The notes beneath the pieces were generated by a model that saw nothing but the letters and a program-made list of their open reading frames with translations, was not told where the DNA came from and searched no databases. A DNA stretch of 64,000 nucleotides, from assembly GCF_014764405.1 (NCBI RefSeq), contig NZ_CP061725.1:2914001-2978000 (forward strand), written 5' to 3'. Made by a program: the position numbers and the translations under genes. This DNA comes from Micromonospora craniellae (GTDB lineage Bacteria; Actinomycetota; Actinomycetes; Mycobacteriales; Micromonosporaceae). Of this stretch, positions 34,039 to 43,044 are shown in pieces. Every line of letters starts with the position of its first letter. Position 1 is the stretch's first letter.

Positions 34039-35664
34039 GGCCCTGTCTCACATTCGGTGGCTACCGAAGGTGGTCGATTTCATTGAGATCATGTGTGCAA
34101 GATCGATGATCTTACGAAGATGGTGTTCTCAGGGCTTTCCCCGCTGGTAATCGATGACATCGCGGACGAGGGCGAGCGGATCGTGGTGCGGGCACGGACT
34201 CCGCAGGGAGCTGCGTTCTGTCCGGTGTGCGGGGCGTCGTCGGGGCGGGTGCACGGGTTTCACCTGCGGACGGTGGCCGATGTGCCGGTCGATGGACGGC
34301 GGGTGGTGGTCCGTGTGCGGGTGCGGCGTCTGGTGTGTCCGACGCGCGGCTGCCGGCAGACGTTCCGTGAGCAGATGCCGGGAGTGCTGGAGCGTTACCA
34401 GCGGCGCACGGCCCGCCTGTCCAGGCACGTCAAGGCTGTGGTCAAGGAGTTAGCGGGCCGGGCGGGTGCACGGTTGCTGGCGATACTCGCGGTGGGCCTG
34501 TCTCGCCACACGGCCCTGCGCGCCCTGCTGCGTATCCCGTTGCCCGCTGGGCGGACGCCCCGTGTGATCGGCGTTGACGATTTTGCTCTGCGCCGACGGC
34601 ACCGCTATGCCACCGTGGTGATCGACGCCGAGACACATGAGCGGATCGACGTGCTGCCCGACCGCACCGCCGACACCCTCGAAGCGTGGCTGCGCGAGCA
34701 TCCGGGCGTCGAGGTCGTGTGCCGTGACGGCTCCGCTACCTACGCTGAGGCCATCCGCCGGGCCCTGCCCGACGCGGTGCAGGTCGCGGACAGGTGGCAC
34801 CTGTGGCACAACCTGTGCGAAGCCGCCCGCAGCGAGGTGAAGGCACACAGCACCTGCTGGGCCGCCGTGCTGGACGCGCCCCTGTTCGACGGGCCCCGCG
34901 CGCAGACGACCCTGGACCGCTGGCACCAGGTCCACCGTCTACTCGACCAGGGCGTGGGCCTGCTGGAGTGCGCCCGCCGCCTGCAACTGGCACTGAACAC
35001 CGTCAAACGCTACGCGCGAGCCGACCGGCCCGAGCGGATGCTCCGCGTCCCCAAGTACCGGGCCAGCCTCGTCGACCCCTACCGCGAGCACCTGCGCACC
35101 CGCCGGACCGAGGACCCCGCCGTCCCCATCAAGCACCTCTTCGACGAGATCAAAGCCCTCGGCTTCACCGGCTGCCTGAACCTTCTGCACAAGTAGATCA
35201 ACCAAGGCCGCGCAGACGCCGACCGCAGCCACATCTCCCCCGCCGGCTCGCCCGAATGATCCTCACCAGGCCCGACAACCTCAAACCCGAACATCGGAAT
35301 CTGCTGGCACGGCTCACCGCCGCCTGCCCCGAGATGACCACACTGGCCGCCGTCGTCGGACGCTTCGCCAAACTCCTGACGCCTCACGCGGGGAACGCCG
35401 ACAGGCTCTCGCTCTGGATCGACCAGGTCCGCGCGGTCGATCTGCCTCACCTACACGCCTTCACCCGAGGCCTGGAGCGAGACCTCGACGCCGTGAACGC
35501 CGCGCTCACGCTTCCGTACAGCAACGGCCCCACCGAAGGCGTCAACACCAAAACCAAACGGATCGCACGCCAAATGCACGGACGAGCAGGCTTCACCCTG
35601 CTCCGCCACCGCATCCTCCTCGGATGACAGCACGCTCCGTCACCACCGAATGTGAGACAGGGCC
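34039..35664 (+). mobile_element. ISL3-family insertion sequence (decayed)
   Basis: 1626-bp element with a 22-bp inverted repeat: the left end begins GGCCCTGTCTCACATTCGGT and the right end read inward is the same. No 8-bp target duplication is seen: the flanks are AAGACAAC on the left and GTTAACTC on the right. That implies a later deletion or recombination. Its transposase gene is broken. Confidence 0.9.
34093..35627 (+). pseudogene. ISL3-family transposase, nonsense plus frameshift
   Basis: The first 367 codons encode the N-terminal zinc region (FCPVCGASSGR, CPTRGCRQTF), the HTH and the DDE acidic strands (VIGVDDFALRR and VVCRDGSATYAEA). A TAG at 35194-35196 interrupts at NLLHK, where relatives have Tyr. 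Reading through, a missing base near 35242 shifts the frame, and the tail resumes as RLARMILTRPDNLKPEH through NGPTEGVNTKTKRIARQM (the catalytic Glu) to 35627. Two independent lesions make it inactive unless a second copy acts in trans. Confidence 0.9.
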
Positions 35665-35790
35665 GTTAACTCAGACCCGCTCCTGCCACTGGCCCGAGCA
35701 GAGATCAGCGCTGTGGGAAGCGCCGTGGTACATGTCAGAAGGTGGCTTCGCGGCGGTCACTGATCGGATCTAGTCGCGGCCCATGTCTAG

Positions 35791-36042
35791 TCACCGCGAC
35801 TGGAGGTCGAGTTGGGTGATCACGATCGGGGCTGGCAGCTGCTGTAGTGCGTTGCGCGGAATCACGCCCTCAACCCACCGCACCCCTCCACGCATTCGAT
35901 CAATTTTTGTGGATGGATTGAGGATGGGTGGAAGTTCGGCATCGTCAAGCTCGCACGGACCCGACCGGACGCCCCCGGACAGTCCGACACGCAGGGGATG
36001 CTCGTCGCACGAGCAGCCACCGAGCAGCCAACCGTCCCTCAT
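35791..36042 (-). CDS. Possible small hypothetical protein
   Basis: An 83-codon frame beginning MRDGWLLGGCSCDEHPLRVG and ending NALQQLPAPIVITQLDLQSR. The balanced composition, less Arg/Pro-rich than antisense frames, makes coding plausible. I recognise no domain and see no strong ribosome site. It sits between the ISL3 element and the tRNA genes. The C-S-C-D and Leu-rich ends give no functional clue. Confidence 0.3.
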   Translation of the reverse strand: MRDGWLLGGCSCDEHPLRVGLSGGVRSGPCELDDAELPPILNPSTKIDRMRGGVRWVEGVIPRNALQQLPAPIVITQLDLQSR

Positions 36043-36055
36043 GGACAGAAACAGA

Positions 36056-36094
36056 CAAGGCCCCGACCCGCCGTTATGGCAGGTCAGGGCCTTG
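36056..36094 (-). terminator. Hairpin terminator downstream of tRNA-Arg
   Basis: A 13-bp near-perfect stem (CAAGGCCCCGACC paired with GGTCAGGGCCTTG) lies just past the 3' end of the leftward tRNA-Arg. On the minus strand it is followed by a T-rich stretch, consistent with intrinsic termination of the tRNA transcript. Confidence 0.7.
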
Positions 36095-36103
36095 TCGATC
36101 TTG

Positions 36104-36176
36104 TGCGCCCGAAGGGACTCGAACCCCTAACCTTCTGATCCGTAGTCAGATGCTCTATCCGTTGAGCTACGGGCGC
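36104..36176 (-). tRNA. tRNA-Arg (ACG)
   Basis: 73-nt cloverleaf on the minus strand. Acceptor GCGCCCG pairs with CGGGCGC; D-arm GCTC/GAGC; anticodon stem TCTGA/TCAGA around loop CTACGGA, giving ACG. The T-arm has GGTTCGAGTCC. Discriminator A; CCA is not encoded. Confidence 0.96.
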
Positions 36177-36211
36177 TGGTGCTCGGCCAGTCTACACACC
36201 CGGCCTTCGCG

Positions 36212-36302
36212 CGGAGACTCCGGGATTCGAACCCGGGAGGGGCTTTAAGACCCCAACCGCATTAGCAGTGCGGCGCCATAGACCAGACTAGGCGAAGTCT
36301 CC
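36212..36302 (-). tRNA. tRNA-Ser (GCT)
   Basis: 91-nt cloverleaf with acceptor GGAGACT/AGTCTCC. The anticodon stem CCGCA/TGCGG encloses loop CTGCTAA, giving GCT. A long variable arm (GGGGTCTTAAAGCCCC) confirms the serine class, and the T-arm is CCGGGTTCGAATCCCGG. The discriminator is G. It lies 36 bases upstream of tRNA-Arg on the same strand and is probably cotranscribed. Confidence 0.96.
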
Positions 36303-36447
36303 CAGGTGGCCCGCAGACCACCGCGCCCGAGGATACAGGCCCCGCCCGTCCGGGGGCAAAGCGACTACCGGAACCCGCCGACCCGCAGACGGGCGAGGGG
36401 ACTTCTTCCGCTGTGCGTCGCCGTGATCGCGACTACGCTCCATCGAC

Positions 36448-38121
36448 ATGCAGGAGGAGTCGCCACGCGAGCAGGACCGCCGGGAACCTGCTCGGGAAGC
36501 CCGCCGCCGCTCACCGAAGGCGACGTTCGCACCGCCTCCGGCGACCGCTCCGCCGAGCGACGCCGCGCCGCAGGAGGACAAGGGCGGGGGTCGACCTCGC
36601 CGGGCGAAGGCCGCGCCGAGGGTGATCTTCCAGCCGCCACCTGTTCCGGAGCAGCCACTGCCTCGCCAGGCTCGTCCCGCTTCGTCCAGGACGCCGTTCG
36701 CCGCCACGCCCCCGTCCACGACTCCGCCGCCTCGGGACACTGACGAGGCCGGGCAGGCACCCGTTGAGGAAGTCCGGCCGAGCCGGGGCGATGCCGGTGA
36801 ACGAGACTTGGTGCCTTCGGAGACCTCTGCGCCCACGCGTCGGAAGGCCGCCGCGAAGAAGGCACCCCGATCGAACCCTCTGCAGGCCACACCGGCATCC
36901 GGCGACACTGGCCCCGCCGATACCTCCGAGGCGTCGGCGACATCGACAACGGAGGCGTCCGCCTCGCCGGCGACCAGTACCGAGGGCAACGACGCGACTG
37001 CGGCGGCGCAGGCGGGTCCGGCCCGAAAGGTGGCCAGAAAGGCCACGCCGAGGAAGGCCGCGACGGCTGAGGCCGGGTCCGCTGGCTCCACCCCCGCGAA
37101 GAAGACGGCGAGGAGGGCGACGGCGAAGGCCGCGCCGGCTCGGAAGGCCGCGACGAAGGCGGCCGGGGGCGCCAGCAAGGACGGACCCGACGATCCCGCA
37201 CCCCAGGCGAAGGAGGACACCCCAGCCCGGACCGACACCTCTCAGGCCGAAGAGACCGCCGAACCCACCTCCGCCGAACCGACCCTGACCCAACCGATCC
37301 CGGCCGTGACAGCCCCGACCAGACCGATCTCGGCCGAAACAGCCCGAACCGATCCGGCCGAGTCGGAACCGACCCGGCCTGGACCGCCCCCGACCGAGCC
37401 GATGACCACGGCCACGCAGCCCCCGGCAAAGCCGACCCCGGCCACGCAGACACCGGAGGGCGGGATCGGGGCGGAGCTTGCCGGGCGTACGCCGGATCTG
37501 CGGATGCTCGTAGCGCGGGTGCTCGACCACCCAGGCTATGCCCCGGAGTTGCTCGCCCTGACCGCGGTCGAGGCGCTCGGCCCCGGGGCGGCGGCGTGGG
37601 CGCGGCGGCTGTGGCAGAGGTACCCGGAGGCGGACGGCGATGGTCTGGCCCGGCTCGCCAGCCGGCGGTTCGTCAGGCAGGCGGGGGTCGGCGGGGCGAG
37701 CGCCGCGCTGGCCGGCGTGTTCGCGCCGGTGGTGGAGTTGGCTGCGGTGCTCTGGACGCAGGCGAACCTGGTGCTGCACCTGGCGGCGGCGTACGGCCGT
37801 GATCCGGCGGATCCGGAGCGGGCGGTGGAGTTGCTGGTGTTGGCGCAGGTGCATCCGGACGAGGCGAGTGCGCGGTCGGCGCTGGCGGCGGCTCGGGCGG
37901 CGGAGGGGCCGGGTGAGCAGCCGGGGCCGCGGGCCGCCGAGGCGGCCTGTCGGCTGGCGGTGCCGCTGGCCGCGCAGGTGAGCGGCTGGTTGGCGTTGCG
38001 GTGGGCCTCCCGGTTGCTGCCCGGCGCGGCGGTGGTGACGGCGGCGGTCGGTGACTCAGCGGCGGCGCAGCGGCTGGCCTCCCGCGCGGTCGCCGCCTAC
38101 CGCCCGCCCCGACGTCGCTGA
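36448..38121 (+). CDS. Ala/Pro/Lys-rich protein with EcsC-like C-terminal domain
   Basis: 557-residue protein. The first 350 residues are low complexity: Pro/Thr/Glu-rich with a central histone H1-like block of short K-A/A-K repeats (RKVARKATPRKAATAEAG, KKTARRATAKAAPARKAATK). The C-terminal 200 residues are ordered and hydrophobic (AGVGGASAALAGVFAPVVEL, AAYGRDPADPERAVELLVLAQVHPD), resembling EcsC-family proteins. ATG 36448 has CAGGAGGAG just after it rather than before, so an upstream start is possible. Role unknown; the basic block could bind nucleic acid. Confidence 0.8.
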   Translation: MQEESPREQDRREPAREARRRSPKATFAPPPATAPPSDAAPQEDKGGGRPRRAKAAPRVIFQPPPVPEQPLPRQARPASSRTPFAATPPSTTPPPRDTDEAGQAPVEEVRPSRGDAGERDLVPSETSAPTRRKAAAKKAPRSNPLQATPASGDTGPADTSEASATSTTEASASPATSTEGNDATAAAQAGPARKVARKATPRKAATAEAGSAGSTPAKKTARRATAKAAPARKAATKAAGGASKDGPDDPAPQAKEDTPARTDTSQAEETAEPTSAEPTLTQPIPAVTAPTRPISAETARTDPAESEPTRPGPPPTEPMTTATQPPAKPTPATQTPEGGIGAELAGRTPDLRMLVARVLDHPGYAPELLALTAVEALGPGAAAWARRLWQRYPEADGDGLARLASRRFVRQAGVGGASAALAGVFAPVVELAAVLWTQANLVLHLAAAYGRDPADPERAVELLVLAQVHPDEASARSALAAARAAEGPGEQPGPRAAEAACRLAVPLAAQVSGWLALRWASRLLPGAAVVTAAVGDSAAAQRLASRAVAAYRPPRRR

Positions 38122-38273
38122 CCACGGCCCGCCGGACCCGACCTCACGGCAGCCCGCGCCCCCGACGGAGGCCAGCGGGCCATCGGAAGCGCGACCGCCA
38201 CCGGACGAGGGGCCTGAGCTCCCAGAGCGGTAGCGCGCCCGGCGACCGCCACCGGACCAGGGACCTGGGGCGG

Positions 38274-39080
38274 TCAGAGCCAGTCGAACCATTCCTGGGG
38301 CAGCAGGCTGTAGCCGACGAAGGCGAAGATGTCGAGCAGCGCGTGCGCCACGATCAACGGCATGACCCGGCGGGTACGCAGATAGAAGAGGCTGAACACG
38401 ACGCCCATGATCGCGTTGCCGATGAACGCGCCGAACCCCTGGTAGAGGTGGTAGGAGGCGCGGACCAGCGCGCTGGTGGCGATGATCGCGCCGACTCGCC
38501 ACTGGAGTTGCCGTAGCCGGGTCATCAGGTACCCGACCACGATGACCTCTTCCAGGATCGAGTTCTGGAAGGCGGCGAGGATCAGCACCGGCACGGTCCA
38601 CCAGAGGTCGGGCAGCCCGGCCGGCACCACGGTGGCGTTGATGCCGAGTTGCGCCGCCGCCCAGAACAGCACCAGGCCGGGGAGTCCGATCAGTGCCGCC
38701 AGCCCGGCTCCCTGGGCGAGGTCGGCCCAGGGCCGCCGGGCGTCCAGGCCGAGGGTGCGGACCGGGTCGCCGGGGTCCCGGGTGAGCAGGTGTACGGCGA
38801 GCAGTACCGGCACCAGCGCGAAGACGATGCCGAGCAGTTGGTACGTGAGGTCGAGGTACGGCCGGGTCGACGCGGAGGTGTTCAGCGCGGCGGTCTGCCG
38901 GGAGAGTCCACCTTCGGCGGTCAGCTTCGCGATGATCGAGACAGTGGCGTAGACGGCCGACTGGCCGAGCGAGAGGCCGAGCACGAGCATCGTCTCGGTG
39001 CCGAGCGTCCGACGGGACATCGGGCGGGTGAGCTCTGCGGTCACCGCACCACTGTGCCCGACCGTCTGCGCTGGTGGCAT
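38274..39080 (-). CDS. CPBP family intramembrane protease-like protein
   Basis: 268-residue polytopic membrane protein with the CPBP (Abi/CAAX-like) motifs: motif 1 FQNSILEEVIVVGYL (the catalytic E-E), motif 2 ASYHLYQGFGAFIGNAIMG (His) and motif 3 LIVAHALLDIFAF (His-x3-D). About seven to eight helices. Such proteins are intramembrane glutamic proteases or prenyl-protein peptidase relatives; the target is unknown. The start may instead be a GTG at 39044. It is convergent with the Ala/Pro/Lys-rich gene and divergent from the flavohemoprotein-like gene. Confidence 0.87.
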   Translation of the reverse strand: MPPAQTVGHSGAVTAELTRPMSRRTLGTETMLVLGLSLGQSAVYATVSIIAKLTAEGGLSRQTAALNTSASTRPYLDLTYQLLGIVFALVPVLLAVHLLTRDPGDPVRTLGLDARRPWADLAQGAGLAALIGLPGLVLFWAAAQLGINATVVPAGLPDLWWTVPVLILAAFQNSILEEVIVVGYLMTRLRQLQWRVGAIIATSALVRASYHLYQGFGAFIGNAIMGVVFSLFYLRTRRVMPLIVAHALLDIFAFVGYSLLPQEWFDWL

Positions 39081-39199
39081 CCGGGCGCCACTGAGCGCCC
39101 CTCACGTCGGGTCGCACATTCTGTGCGACCTTCATACACGCTCCGTGGACATTCTATCGGTGTCCCCGATCCCGCCGGCAGAAGAAGGAGCGCCCCCAG

Positions 39200-40321
39200 G
39201 TGGACAACTTCGCGCGGCTGCTGAAGGAGAGCTGGACCCTGGTCGAGGAGGATCGGGTCCGGCTGACCGACCACTTCTACGCGCGGGTCTTCCTCCTCGA
39301 CCCGGACTTGCGCAAGCTGTTCCCGGTGCAGATGTCCGGGCAGGGCGACCGGCTCCTCGAAGCGATCATCACGGCGATCCACACCGTCGACGACCCGGAG
39401 GGGTTCGACGAGTTCCTGCGGGCGCTGGGCCGGGACCACCGTAAATACCACGTTGACGCGACGCACTACGACACGATGGGTGTCGCGTTGTTGGACGCGT
39501 TGCGCAGCACCGCCGGGGACGGCTGGAACCTGGAGTACGACCAGGCGTGGCGGGACGCGTACGCGGCGATCGCCGAGAAGATGCTGGCCGGGGCGGCGGC
39601 GGACGACAATCCGCCGTTCTGGCACGCGGAGGTGTTGACCCACCAGCGGTACGGCTCGGACACCGCCGTCTTCACCTGCCGCGCGCTGCAACATCCGCTG
39701 CCCTGGAAGGCCGGGCAGTACGTCAGCGTCGAGGTGCCCCGGCACCATCCCCGGGTGTGGCGGACGTACTCGGTGGCGAACGCCCCGAACGACGACAACG
39801 TGTTGGAGTTCCACGTCCGGACGCCGTCGGAGGCCGCCGGCTGGGTCTCCGGTGCCCTGGTACGCCGGATCAAGCCGGGTGACCTGCTGCGGGTGGCTGC
39901 GCCGATGGGATCGATGACGCTGGACCGCGCATCGGAGCGGGACATCCTCTGTGTGGCCGGTGGTGTCGGGCTGGCCCCGGTGAAGGCCCTGGTGGAGGAG
40001 TTGGCCGGCTACAACCGGGCGCGCTGGGTGCATGTCTTCTACGGTGCCCGCACCGAGGCTGACCTGTACGGACTCGACCGGTTGCGGGAACTGGTGGCGG
40101 CTCATCCGTGGCTGTCGGTGACCCCGGCGTGCAGCGACGACCCGGACTTCGACGGCGAGCAGGGCGACATCTCCGACGTGGTGGCCCGCTACGGGCCGTG
40201 GACCGCGCACGACTGCTACGTATCCGGTTCCGCCTCGATGGTCCGGTCGACGTTGCGGGTGCTCGCCGCCGACGACGTTCCGCCTCAGCACACCCGGTAC
40301 GACACCTTCGGCAACCTGTAG
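39200..40321 (+). CDS. Flavohemoprotein-like globin/oxidoreductase
   Basis: 373-residue two-domain protein: an N-terminal globin (about 1-130, with RDHRKYHVDATHYDTMGVALLDAL carrying the proximal His region) followed by a ferredoxin-reductase-like module. FAD-binding RTYSVAN lies near 190, NAD-binding VAGGVGLAPVKALVEELAG near 250, and the C-terminal DCYVSGSASMV. Relatives oxidise nitric oxide or reduce the globin with NAD(P)H. GTG 39200 has GAAGGAG upstream. It is slightly shorter than enterobacterial Hmp. It acts in the cytoplasm, probably in NO or O2 handling. Confidence 0.9.
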   Translation: MDNFARLLKESWTLVEEDRVRLTDHFYARVFLLDPDLRKLFPVQMSGQGDRLLEAIITAIHTVDDPEGFDEFLRALGRDHRKYHVDATHYDTMGVALLDALRSTAGDGWNLEYDQAWRDAYAAIAEKMLAGAAADDNPPFWHAEVLTHQRYGSDTAVFTCRALQHPLPWKAGQYVSVEVPRHHPRVWRTYSVANAPNDDNVLEFHVRTPSEAAGWVSGALVRRIKPGDLLRVAAPMGSMTLDRASERDILCVAGGVGLAPVKALVEELAGYNRARWVHVFYGARTEADLYGLDRLRELVAAHPWLSVTPACSDDPDFDGEQGDISDVVARYGPWTAHDCYVSGSASMVRSTLRVLAADDVPPQHTRYDTFGNL

Positions 40322-40339
40322 AGCTTTACTCCCCCCGAG

Positions 40340-40379
40340 CCGGGGCGCGTGCCCCTGCCCCCTGGGGCACGCGCCCCGG
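40340..40379. terminator. Bidirectional hairpin terminator
   Basis: A perfect 16-bp GC stem (CCGGGGCGCGTGCCCC with GGGGCACGCGCCCCGG) and a short loop, placed between the convergent flavohemoprotein-like and XRE-deformylase genes. It lacks a strong T-run, as is common in high-GC actinomycetes. Confidence 0.8.
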
Positions 40380-40469
40380 TCCCCCCTGATCGGGCGGACC
40401 GGCACCGCCCGCGCCACCCCGCCCGTCCGGCCGTCGTTCCCACGCGGTCGGGCGGGGTGGCGCCACAGG

Positions 40470-41984
40470 TCAGTAGCGCCAGGGGTGTCCGGACTCGCGG
40501 TACTCCTCGACCGGCACCAACGGCACGCCGGGCGCCATCCGGTCGACGTAGAGCCGGCCCTCCAGGTGGTCGATCTCGTGCGCCACCAGACGGGCCATGC
40601 CGAACTCGAACGAGGTGATCACGCGTCCGCCGTCGAGCTGCGCGTGCTCGACGTCGATCCGCAGCGCTCGGGGCACCAGCCCGCGATGGTCGAAGAAGGA
40701 GAGGCAGCCCTCGTACTGTTCGTCGGTGTCCGGCGCGGCCTCGACCACCCGGGGGTTGAGCAGCACGACGGGCTCGGCCGTGCGGTCGGGTGGGCGGACC
40801 ACGGCCACCGCGCGACCGATGTCGAGTTGTGGTGCGGCAATGCCCACCCCCTTGGTGAACGGGTGGATCTCGTCCAGCCGGGCCAGCGCGGTGACCAGCC
40901 GGTCGACGATCTCGCGGGCGGTCTGTTCCTCGCGCGGCAGGTCGAACGGCCGGGCCGGCTGCCGGAGCAGGTCGGTGCCGCGCTGCGCGATGCCGAGCCC
41001 GCGCATCCGGTCGGACGGCCGGACCCGGCCGCCTTCCGGCTCGGTATCCGGCTCGGCGCGGAAGCGCCACTGCATCCGGTAGCGGGCGTTCAGCGGCGGC
41101 TCGTCGGTCGCCCAGTCGAAGATCGCCCGGTCGTCCGCGTCACGCCGGGTCACCGCCGTGCGCAGCGGCCCCTCCTCCGCCGAGAGCGAGGTCTCCGCGC
41201 CCCAGACCTGCGGATCCAGCGCCGCCGGCAGATCCAGGCGTACGGCGAGCTGCCGGGTCGGTACCCGGACCGCACGCTGGAACCAGGGGCCCCACTTGTC
41301 CCGCCCGACGGTGTACGCGTACTCGATGGTGGCGCGGTGCCCCGGATAGAGCGGGAATCTTCGGTCGGCGTTCTCGAAGAGCAGCCAGATCTCCTTGAAG
41401 GCGTCCCGGTCGTGCTTGGCCCGCCAGTGCATGGCCTCCCGCTCGCCAGCCTCCTCGCGGTACGCGCTCAGTTGCAGTTCGGCGAAGGTGAGCGGGTGTT
41501 CCCGGTGGTGCCGGTTCGACCGGCCCGGATCGTTCGGATAACGGTCGACCGCGATGCGGATCAGGTAGCGGGTGACCGGTTCGGTGCCGGCGTTGTACAG
41601 CTCCCGGCGGATAACGCAGTGGTAGGAGTCGTCGGTGTGCGTGAGGGTCGCCATCTCGCGTTCGACGATCAGTCCGGTGCCCGGCGGCATCCACTGGCCG
41701 GGGAGGACGGGTTCCCGGTGGCCGCGCTCGGCACGGGCGTGACGCAGGTCGTCGTACTCCCGGAAACGCTGCCAGATCGCGCCGCTGGCCTCCAGGACCG
41801 CCTCGGCGCGACGGGCGAAGTCCTCGGTGGGCCGGTGCCGCCGCCCTTCCACGTGGCTGACGTACGACGGGTCGAAGCCCATCATGGTGGCGAGTTGCTT
41901 CTTGGACAGCCCCCGCTCCGTCCGGTGCCGTGCGAGTTCGGCGGCGAACGAGTCGGCAGCCCGATCGAGCGGTGAGGTCGTCAT
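40470..41984 (-). CDS. XRE helix-turn-helix - peptide deformylase fusion protein
   Basis: 504-residue protein. Residues about 10-65 form an XRE HTH (RTERGLSKKQLATMMGFDPS then YVSHVEGRRHRPTEDF). A middle region of about 250 residues is unassigned. The C-terminal about 150 residues carry all three peptide deformylase motifs: GVGIAAPQ at about 379, EGCLSF at about 425 and HEIDHLEG at about 469, so the Cys, both His metal ligands and the catalytic Glu are present. Canonical deformylases are about 170-200 residues without a DNA-binding domain. ATG 41984 is preferred for GAGGAAG just upstream. It may deformylate peptides or serve as a metalloenzyme sensor-regulator (inference). Confidence 0.9.
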   Translation of the reverse strand: MTTSPLDRAADSFAAELARHRTERGLSKKQLATMMGFDPSYVSHVEGRRHRPTEDFARRAEAVLEASGAIWQRFREYDDLRHARAERGHREPVLPGQWMPPGTGLIVEREMATLTHTDDSYHCVIRRELYNAGTEPVTRYLIRIAVDRYPNDPGRSNRHHREHPLTFAELQLSAYREEAGEREAMHWRAKHDRDAFKEIWLLFENADRRFPLYPGHRATIEYAYTVGRDKWGPWFQRAVRVPTRQLAVRLDLPAALDPQVWGAETSLSAEEGPLRTAVTRRDADDRAIFDWATDEPPLNARYRMQWRFRAEPDTEPEGGRVRPSDRMRGLGIAQRGTDLLRQPARPFDLPREEQTAREIVDRLVTALARLDEIHPFTKGVGIAAPQLDIGRAVAVVRPPDRTAEPVVLLNPRVVEAAPDTDEQYEGCLSFFDHRGLVPRALRIDVEHAQLDGGRVITSFEFGMARLVAHEIDHLEGRLYVDRMAPGVPLVPVEEYRESGHPWRY

Positions 41985-42199
41985 CAGCTTCCTCGTGGCC
42001 GGGTGCATCAAGTTTCACGTTGCGTTGCCGATCACGCACACAACTGGCACCTTCTCGACAGGACTCTTGACCGGTGAGTGTTTTCTACCGATACTCCGCC
42101 GAGTCTCCGGTGCGGCACGCTGCGTGACCAACCACCGTCGAGTGAATCGAGCCTCTCGCTTTTCCTCTTTCTCCACGTTTCCCGGTGCCAGGGGTGTGG

Positions 42200-42214
42200 T
42201 TAGGCTAGCCTTAG
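42200..42214 (+). promoter_or_regulatory. Iron box (DmdR/IdeR-type operator)
   Basis: TTAGGCTAGCCTTAG closely matches the actinobacterial DtxR/IdeR/DmdR iron-box consensus (TTAGGTTAGGCTAACC-like, partly palindromic). It lies 36 bases before the chosen start of the FhuF-like gene, consistent with repression under iron-replete conditions. Confidence 0.75.
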
Positions 42215-42249
42215 TCATGCCAGTGGGATCTCGGACGGGGGTGGAACAG

Positions 42250-43041
42250 GTGACAGCCGTGCTGCCCGTCCACGCTGCCTCCGCCGCACCGCTGGATCCG
42301 GTCACCGCAGCCTTGCGGGCCATGTTCGGCACCGACGCGCTGCCCGGCCTGGCCGCCGGGCTGATCGTGCCGGACGAGGCGGGCTGGGCCCCGGCGACCA
42401 CGCTGACCAGCGGCGCTCAGGTACCGGAGCTGCTCGACTCGGCCGTCCGCCTCTGGGGCGGCACGCCGCATGCCTCCGCCGCGGTCGCCTGGAAGGCGTA
42501 CAGCTACTGGGCGGCGCTGCCGGTGGTGCTCGGCTGGGCCGTCGCCCGACGGGTGCCGCTGCTCGACGCCGACGCCGCCCTCGTGCACTTCGCCGACCCG
42601 CGCACCCTGATCACGCTGGGACTGCGCCGGTCCACCCCGATCGCGGTCCTGCCCAACGACCCGCTGGCGGTGGCCGGGCTGCCCCAGGTCCGGGTGCTGG
42701 CCGACGAGCAGTCCCTGCTGACCGCGCTGCGCGGCACGCTGCTGGACGCGCACCTGTCGCCGGTGATCACCGCGATCCAGGGTGAGGTCCGGATCGGTAC
42801 GCGTACCCTGCTCGGCTCGGTGGCCTCCGGCATCGCGCACGGGGTGCTGCGGGCCGCCGACAGCCTGCCCGGCTCGGCGGTCGAGGCGGTCGACACCCTG
42901 CTCGGCGCGCTCGACCTGGCCGACCTGGTGGAGCTGGTGCCGGGCCGCAACGGCGAGCCGACCGTGCAGCGCCGCACCTGCTGCCTGGCGTTCACCCTGC
43001 CTACGCCGAAGGTCTGCCAGGGCTGCTGCATCCGCTCCTGA
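42250..43041 (+). CDS. FhuF-like (2Fe-2S) ferric iron reductase family protein
   Basis: 263-residue cytoplasmic protein with the FhuF C-terminal cluster signature: RRTCCLAFTLPTPKVCQGCCIR, i.e. C-C-x10-C-x2-C binding [2Fe-2S]. The N-terminal two thirds fit the IucA/FhuF-like helical fold (VAWKAYSYWAALPVVLGWA). Members reduce ferric siderophores after uptake. The GTG at 42250 is chosen because the iron box at 42200-42214 should lie upstream of the transcript; ATG 42217 and GTG 42241 are in-frame alternatives. No siderophore transport genes are adjacent. Confidence 0.87.
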   Translation: MTAVLPVHAASAAPLDPVTAALRAMFGTDALPGLAAGLIVPDEAGWAPATTLTSGAQVPELLDSAVRLWGGTPHASAAVAWKAYSYWAALPVVLGWAVARRVPLLDADAALVHFADPRTLITLGLRRSTPIAVLPNDPLAVAGLPQVRVLADEQSLLTALRGTLLDAHLSPVITAIQGEVRIGTRTLLGSVASGIAHGVLRAADSLPGSAVEAVDTLLGALDLADLVELVPGRNGEPTVQRRTCCLAFTLPTPKVCQGCCIRS

Positions 43042-43044
43042 GCG

